NCBI GenBank assembly: GCA_015488125.1
Contig: WFOJ01000210.1
Location: 1 to 19,449, forward strand
DNA from: Mariprofundaceae bacterium
Lineage (GTDB): Bacteria; Pseudomonadota; Zetaproteobacteria; Mariprofundales; Mariprofundaceae
Direction of reading: 5' to 3'
Length of the DNA stretch: 19,449 bases
The translations under genes and the position numbers were made by a program. This document shows, in pieces, positions 15,784-19,449 of the stretch. The notes below the pieces were generated by a model. That model saw only the letters and a program-made list of their open reading frames with translations, had not been told where the DNA came from and made no database searches. Each line of letters begins with the position of its first letter. Position 1 is the first letter of the stretch.

Positions 15784-16300
15784 ATGAGCGCCTTCCTTGT
15801 TTCTCTGGCGTTTTTCAGGTATTTGTTGATCGCCAGCCTGCTGCTACCGGCGTTTGTTTATGCCTGGGAGTGGCCATCTGTACCTGCTGTGGATGACAAG
15901 GATTTTACGGTTCTTGAAGCAGAACTTCCTCCTTTTCCCAATCGGCTTGGGGCTTCCCGCCTCAGTACATCGGGGAGCATGATCAGCCATCATATATGGA
16001 TTCATGGCAACAGGGAAATATGGCTTTGCGGTAGCCATTCACCTGAAGATAGTCGCGGTGTTTTCAAGCTGATGACGTTATGATCAAGGCAAAAGAACCC
16101 TGATACGCCAGGGGCGTTATTTGTTGCAAGGCGCGCAAGGGCAGGGTAATGTGTGGATGCTGGATGAATCCGGACGTTTGTTTCATTATACCTGGCGGCA
16201 TTTGCGTGAGACAGAAGATGGAGAGTATCGCATTGAATTTGATGGCAATATTTACCTGATGCGCAGTTACACCCCGCTGGAAAGTACATGCCCCATTTAA
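15784..16300 (+). pseudogene. Secreted unknown protein broken by a one-base frameshift, upstream of the sensor kinase
   Basis: Frame 1 reads MSAFLVSLAFFRYLLIASLL, then PAFVYAWEWPS (a signal peptide) and about 90 further residues, ending at the TGA at 16081-16083. Frame 2, one base ahead, is open from 16076 and gives RYDQGKRTLIRQGRYLLQGA, then VWMLDESGRLFHYTW and on to TAA 16298-16300. Frame 2 has two TGA codons at 16070-16075, so the indel must lie within about 16073-16081; removing one base near 16075 gives a single continuous protein of about 172 residues. The frame-2 end overlaps the kinase ATG at 16288 by 13 bp, as coupled genes do, which supports it as true coding. The product looks like a small beta-rich periplasmic protein of unknown family. 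The start is uncertain (15634 is also open). A sequencing error is as likely as a real lesion. Confidence 0.6.
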
Positions 16301-18147
16301 TTCGTCTGATACTGATGCTTGCTGGTAGTAGCTTGCTGGCATGGTCGTGTGCTGCCAATCTTCATCAATCAAATCAGAATCTTGAACAATGGCGTATTGA
16401 TGAAGCAGTATTCAGTGAATCCGACGAAGGCGACATGCCGCTTCTTTTCCGCGAGCAAAAGGGGAAGCACAGCCGCCTGGTACAACTCCCCCACAACTGG
16501 GATCAGCCACCACGGGTAAAAAGTCGTGATGGCTGGTACCGTTTTGACTACATCGCAGATCAGCAACTTAATGATATTCAGGTCATTTATTTGCCACGAT
16601 TAAACATGAACGCTGCCGTTTACATCAATGGTGATTTGCTCAATGTGGGGGGCAGTTTTGAAGAACCAGTCAGCCGCAATTGGAACCGGCCACTGTTTTT
16701 CGTTATTCCTGGAAATATGCTTCATCCTGGAAAGAACCATTTTACCATCCATATTCGCGCCTATCAAAACAGTGGTGGCGGCCTGGGGAAAGTGTATGTT
16801 GGTCCTATGCGCGCACTTGAACCCAGTTATAAAATGGATTTTCGGCTCTTTATTTCCACCACCATTATTTCCTGCGCCATGACGATCGCACTTGGTTTGG
16901 CCATGTTGCTGTTCTGGTATCTGCGTAAGGAATCCATGTTTTTCTGGTTTGCCTTGCTCAATTTCTTTTCCGCTTTCTACCTCTCCAATCACTTTGTGCA
17001 AAATATTCCCGTATCACGGCATTTGTGGGAGTGGAGTTTTCAGATATCCATTGATGCCTTTGCTTTTTGCCTGATGCTTTTTACCCATCGCTGGCTGGAA
17101 CTAAGGCGATACAAGTGGGAGCTGGGCATTGCTGTTTACCTGTTGTTGGCCATGGTGGTATTATTTCTTCTGCCTGATGCCATGATGACACCTGCCTTCA
17201 ATCTTAATCACATGGTGTTTTTGACCGTTGGTCTCTATGTTGTTTTCATGCTCTATCAGGCTTGGTTATCGCAACATAATCACTGGTTGCTATTGCCATT
17301 GGGTGCGCTGCTGTTACTTTTTTCCCTGTCAATGCATGACTGCTTTCAACTGCTGCATGGTACAGCCAATAACGACCATTTCCTGATGCCGCTGGGCGAA
17401 CCATTGTTTCTGGCAGTCATCGCTGCCTTCCTGGTTCGTTATTTTGTCCAGACGCACAAACAATCGGCGCGCTTTGCCGAAGAATTGCAACGGCAGGTGA
17501 CGTTGGCGACCAGAAAACTGGAAACACAACACCAGCAACTTAAAGCATTCGAGCATGCACAGCTGATCAAGGAGGAACGCGAACGTATTCTCCAGGAGCT
17601 ACACGATGGTATCGGCGGTCAGTTGATTTCCGCGATTTCACTGGCTAGCGAATCAAAGCAGGAAGCGCTTAAACACACGCTTCAGGATGCGCTGATGGAT
17701 TTGCGACTGGTGATTGACTCGCTGGACGAAGAAACACGAGACTTGGCTAGCCTCCTGGGAATGCTGCGTTTCCGTCTGGAGCCTGCCTTGCGGGCCAGGA
17801 ATATCACCATGGAGTGGCAGGTTTCATCCGATGTTGAAACCGAACAACTGGGGTATGAGGCAACGCTTAACCTGTTACGTATTGTCCAGGAGGCCATTAA
17901 CAATAGCGTGCGTCATGCCAATGCTTCCCGCATCACCGTCAGCATGGTGTATCTGCCCGAATCATCGGCGCTGATGATCAGCGTGTCGGATAATGGTCAT
18001 GGCATGGGCAAGCATAAAGCGGGACGCGGCCTGGGGCATATGCAACGACGCGCGCAACGCATCAAGGCGACGCTGGATATTTTTTCCGACGACAAGGGAA
18101 CCAGCGTGCAGGTTTACCTGCCACTTAAACCTCAAAGCAACGATTAA
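16288..18147 (+). CDS. 7TM sensor histidine kinase (7TMR-DISM-like input, HisKA_3 core)
   Basis: A 619-residue membrane sensor. Residues 1-24 form a signal sequence. Residues about 30-180 form a periplasmic jelly-roll-like ligand domain of the 7TMR-DISM type (WYRFDY, AVYINGDLLNVGGSF, HPGKNHFTIHIRAYQNSGGG). About seven membrane helices fill 186-387. A short coiled coil (395-430) leads to a dimerisation and phosphoacceptor box of the NarX/DesK type, ERERILQELHDGIGGQL, with His439. The ATPase domain has VQEAINNSVRHA (N box, 533-544), SDNGHGMG (567-574) and GRGLGHMQRRA (579-589). Such kinases pair with LuxR/NarL-type regulators, but none is next to it here. The ATG lies inside the end of the preceding frameshifted gene, so the two probably act together. 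It is 41 bp from orn. Confidence 0.92.
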   Translation: MPHLIRLILMLAGSSLLAWSCAANLHQSNQNLEQWRIDEAVFSESDEGDMPLLFREQKGKHSRLVQLPHNWDQPPRVKSRDGWYRFDYIADQQLNDIQVIYLPRLNMNAAVYINGDLLNVGGSFEEPVSRNWNRPLFFVIPGNMLHPGKNHFTIHIRAYQNSGGGLGKVYVGPMRALEPSYKMDFRLFISTTIISCAMTIALGLAMLLFWYLRKESMFFWFALLNFFSAFYLSNHFVQNIPVSRHLWEWSFQISIDAFAFCLMLFTHRWLELRRYKWELGIAVYLLLAMVVLFLLPDAMMTPAFNLNHMVFLTVGLYVVFMLYQAWLSQHNHWLLLPLGALLLLFSLSMHDCFQLLHGTANNDHFLMPLGEPLFLAVIAAFLVRYFVQTHKQSARFAEELQRQVTLATRKLETQHQQLKAFEHAQLIKEERERILQELHDGIGGQLISAISLASESKQEALKHTLQDALMDLRLVIDSLDEETRDLASLLGMLRFRLEPALRARNITMEWQVSSDVETEQLGYEATLNLLRIVQEAINNSVRHANASRITVSMVYLPESSALMISVSDNGHGMGKHKAGRGLGHMQRRAQRIKATLDIFSDDKGTSVQVYLPLKPQSND

Positions 18148-18188
18148 GGCATGCCTCATGCGTGCTATGGTTTTACAAAGGAATAATT

Positions 18189-18710
18189 ATGCTGGTATGG
18201 ATGGATCTGGAAATGACAGGGCTGGATCCGGCAGAGGATCTGATTCTGGAAATCGCCACCATCATCACGGATGATGATTTGAACATCATGGCTGAAGGCC
18301 CGGAATTGGTGATCCACCAAAGCGATGATGTACTCCGGGCCATGAATCCCTGGTGCATTGAGCATCATGCCGCCTCCGGACTGACGGCCCGGGTGCAACA
18401 GTCCAGGGTTTCCACAGCAGAAGCCGAGCAACTGACGCTGGCTTTTTTGCATCAGCACTGCAGCGAAGATTCACCCCCCTTGTGTGGTAACTCCATTCAT
18501 CAAGACAGGCGGTTCTTGCAAGCCTGGATGCCAGAGCTGGAAGCGTTTTTTCATTATCGCAATATTGATGTCAGCACCATCAAGGAACTGGCCCGGCGCT
18601 GGTATGCCGATGATGTTGTGCCACAAAAAAAAGAAGCGCATCGGGCACTGGATGATATTCGTGAATCCATCGCCGAACTTCGCCATTACCGGCAAGCCCT
18701 GTTTCGCTAA
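18189..18710 (+). CDS. orn: Oligoribonuclease
   Basis: Orn degrades 2-5 nucleotide RNAs, including pGpG, to mononucleotides in the cytoplasm. The 173-residue protein has the DEDDh catalytic set: D6 and E8 in MDLEMTGLDP, D106 in GNSIHQDRRFL, H151 in AHRALDD and D155/D156 with DIRES. The FHYRNIDVSTIKELARRW segment (121-138) is diagnostic. ATG 18189 is chosen because AAAGGA (18177-18182) precedes it and the protein then starts one or two residues before the conserved motif; ATG 18162 would add nine non-family residues. Length is slightly shorter than Escherichia coli Orn (181). It is the last housekeeping gene before the mobile-element patch. Confidence 0.96.
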   Translation: MLVWMDLEMTGLDPAEDLILEIATIITDDDLNIMAEGPELVIHQSDDVLRAMNPWCIEHHAASGLTARVQQSRVSTAEAEQLTLAFLHQHCSEDSPPLCGNSIHQDRRFLQAWMPELEAFFHYRNIDVSTIKELARRWYADDVVPQKKEAHRALDDIRESIAELRHYRQALFR

Positions 18711-18856
18711 ACCATCGGGAGTGACCAAAAGTCCCCCTCTGGCGAAGGCACACAATCATTCAGCACCGTCATGCTGAACTTTGCATGGTGGCACATAGTT
18801 CACTCATCTTCGGCATTGCCCCCAAGGAACGAGGGGGGCGCAGCGAACGTCCCTCT
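18711..18856. other. Intergenic stretch with long-range G/C-run inverted repeat
   Basis: 146 bp between orn and the convergent DUF2442 gene hold no gene. A CCCCCTC run (18733-18739) is complementary to GAGGGGG (18831-18837), and between them CATGC/GCATG (18770-18774, 18783-18787) forms a small hairpin. A second short pair, GAGGG (18831-18835) and CCCTC (18851-18855), competes with the first. No T-run follows on the + strand. It may be a folded intergenic repeat or a weak bidirectional terminator. Confidence 0.3.
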
Positions 18857-19153
18857 CTATGCTTTTGTTATGTATTTGGCTTTTAATGGGAAACGCTCTG
18901 GGTGTTCAATTGATTCAGAGGTCAGATCAACGTCAAGATCAGGCCAATAAAAATGATCTTTACCTTGTTCTGTCACATTGATGATTGATTTAACAGGTTG
19001 ATCTTTAAACCATGGGAACTCCTCATAAGATAAAAAAAGTTCTTTATCGTGAGAAAGCAGCCAAATTCCATGGCTTGAAATATGAGTAACCTCAGTTGCT
19101 AGGAGTCTGTCGGACTTTGGCAATCGTCGCGAGAAATAGCGGGATTGAGTCAA
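18857..19153 (-). CDS. DUF2442 domain protein with a MITE-derived N-terminus
   Basis: A 98-residue protein on the - strand. From about residue 20 it has the DUF2442 pattern: TEVTHISSHGIWLLSHDKEL, then FLSYEEFPWFK, HFYWPDLDVDL, and ESIEHPERFPLKAK. This small family is of unknown or DNA-binding-like role and is often paired with a DUF4160 gene, sometimes in toxin-antitoxin-like couples. The first 19 residues (MTQSRYFSRRLPKSDRLLA) and the start codon come from the inserted MITE-like element at 19099-19265, so the native 5' end has been displaced. Joining the flanks across the element keeps the frame (AGT GTG TTC TGT TTG CTA GCA ACT GAG) with a GTG 5 codons before as a possible native start. Whether the current form is expressed is unknown; no DUF4160 partner remains. 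Confidence 0.72.
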   Translation of the reverse strand: MTQSRYFSRRLPKSDRLLATEVTHISSHGIWLLSHDKELFLSYEEFPWFKDQPVKSIINVTEQGKDHFYWPDLDVDLTSESIEHPERFPLKAKYITKA

Positions 19154-19265
19154 ATATACGACCTGTTGGCGGCGAATAGCAGCGCTATTTAACGAAAACA
19201 GGGCGAAGATTTGGCCAATATCCGGTTTTTCGCAGTAGATTGATCAAAGTCCGACAGACTCCTAG
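19099..19265. mobile_element. MITE-like element of about 160 bp with CTAG direct repeats
   Basis: Two 24 bp perfect inverted repeats (19096-19119 and 19245-19268) flank about 125 bp of non-coding DNA. The repeats run outward from GAGTCTGTCGGACTTTG into CTAG and then TTG/CAA. The CTAG at 19099-19102 and 19262-19265 is a likely 4 bp target duplication, and removing one copy with the element restores the palindrome TTGCTAGCAA as the target. A hairpin (AATAGC-AGC-GCTATT near 19180) lies inside. No transposase is encoded, so it would be mobilised in trans by a parent element using the same ends, possibly of the IS5 or IS1182 kind (family guess only). It supplies the start of the DUF2442 gene. Confidence 0.7.
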
Positions 19266-19300
19266 CAAACAGAACACACTTTCGGTCACACCTCATGCCA

Positions 19301-19449
19301 CAGGGCAATCGCATTAAAATCTTACCCGCCAAGAACCTTGAGCAAGTACTTGTGATCCCATCCGGCACGTAATCGTTTAACTTTCATTCCTACCTTGAGA
19401 GATTTTTCCGCCTTGAGAAGGTTCAAAGCGATATGGCGAAGCGTTGCAA
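19301..19449 (-). mobile_element. End of an ISAs1-type insertion sequence (runs off right edge)
   Basis: The likely element end is at CAGGGCAATCGCATTAAA (19301-19318), just outside the transposase stop codon. The remainder of the element lies beyond the window, so its other end, inverted repeat and target duplication cannot be checked. Confidence 0.6.
19322..19447 (-). CDS. ISAs1-family transposase, C-terminal fragment
   Basis: The - strand reads ATLRHIALNLLKAEKSLKVG, then MKVKRLRAGWDHKYLLKVLG and G, to a TAA at 19322-19324. RHIALNLL, KVKRLRAGWD and YLLKVLG are the typical last 40 residues of ISAs1-family DDE transposases. The stop lies just inside the proposed element end. Only 41 codons are visible; upstream parts including the DDE residues are outside the window, so activity cannot be judged. 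It is too short to be called by length alone but the motif match is clear. Confidence 0.8.
   Translation of the reverse strand, partial: ATLRHIALNLLKAEKSLKVGMKVKRLRAGWDHKYLLKVLGG

Noticed and set aside
16070..16083. Programmed +1 frameshift like that in prfB
   Set aside because: The slippery CTT-TGA-C site and the AGGGGG stimulator are absent; a plain indel explains the data better.
1..19449. CRISPR array or tandem repeats
   Set aside because: No regularly spaced direct repeats were seen anywhere in the window.

Overview
This 19.4 kb window looks like chromosomal DNA of a gammaproteobacterium or a close relative such as an acidithiobacillus-like lineage. The evidence is oligoribonuclease (orn), a DUF3971/AsmA-like (YhdP-type) giant envelope protein, a long-chain polyprenyl synthase (ispB), Slt-type lytic transglycosylase, hemD and a tRNA-Asn with encoded CCA. 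I cannot name the genus. Most of the window is dense housekeeping and envelope genes, nearly all on the + strand, with many 1-4 bp start/stop overlaps.

Left part (1-7.3 kb): the 5' end of a divergent tatD-like gene lies at the left edge. It is followed by a small exported coiled-coil protein, an ABC1/UbiB-family kinase-like protein, and a small single-module cbb3 subunit-I-like membrane protein. The last is coupled by ATGA to a cysteine-containing unknown protein. Then come ispB, a cyclophilin and a coupled run: YceI protein, two unrecognised proteins and an exported single-cysteine MsrB. IspB and the ABC1 protein may both serve quinone biosynthesis; YceI and MsrB suggest envelope redox or repair work.

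Middle (7.4-15.3 kb): an AsmA/YhdP-like protein of 1040 residues, a histidine phosphatase, a free-standing tRNA-Asn(GTT) with its own promoter and strong terminator, then a tight cluster of SDR oxidoreductase, folK, slt and hemD. All three junctions in that cluster overlap or touch.

Right part (15.3-19.4 kb): about 470 bp without a convincing gene holds a strong hairpin terminator, a possible small RNA and a promoter. Next is a secreted unknown protein broken by a one-base frameshift, whose restored frame overlaps the start of a 7TM (7TMR-DISM-like) sensor histidine kinase with no response regulator beside it. orn follows. The window ends in a small mobile-element-rich patch on the - strand: a DUF2442 gene whose 5' end has been replaced by a ~160 bp MITE-like element inserted in a CTAG palindrome, and the terminal part of an ISAs1-type insertion sequence. 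The most interesting signals are the frameshifted partner of the orphan kinase, the MITE-made N-terminus, the CcoN-like/Cys-protein pair, and the possible small RNA after hemD.
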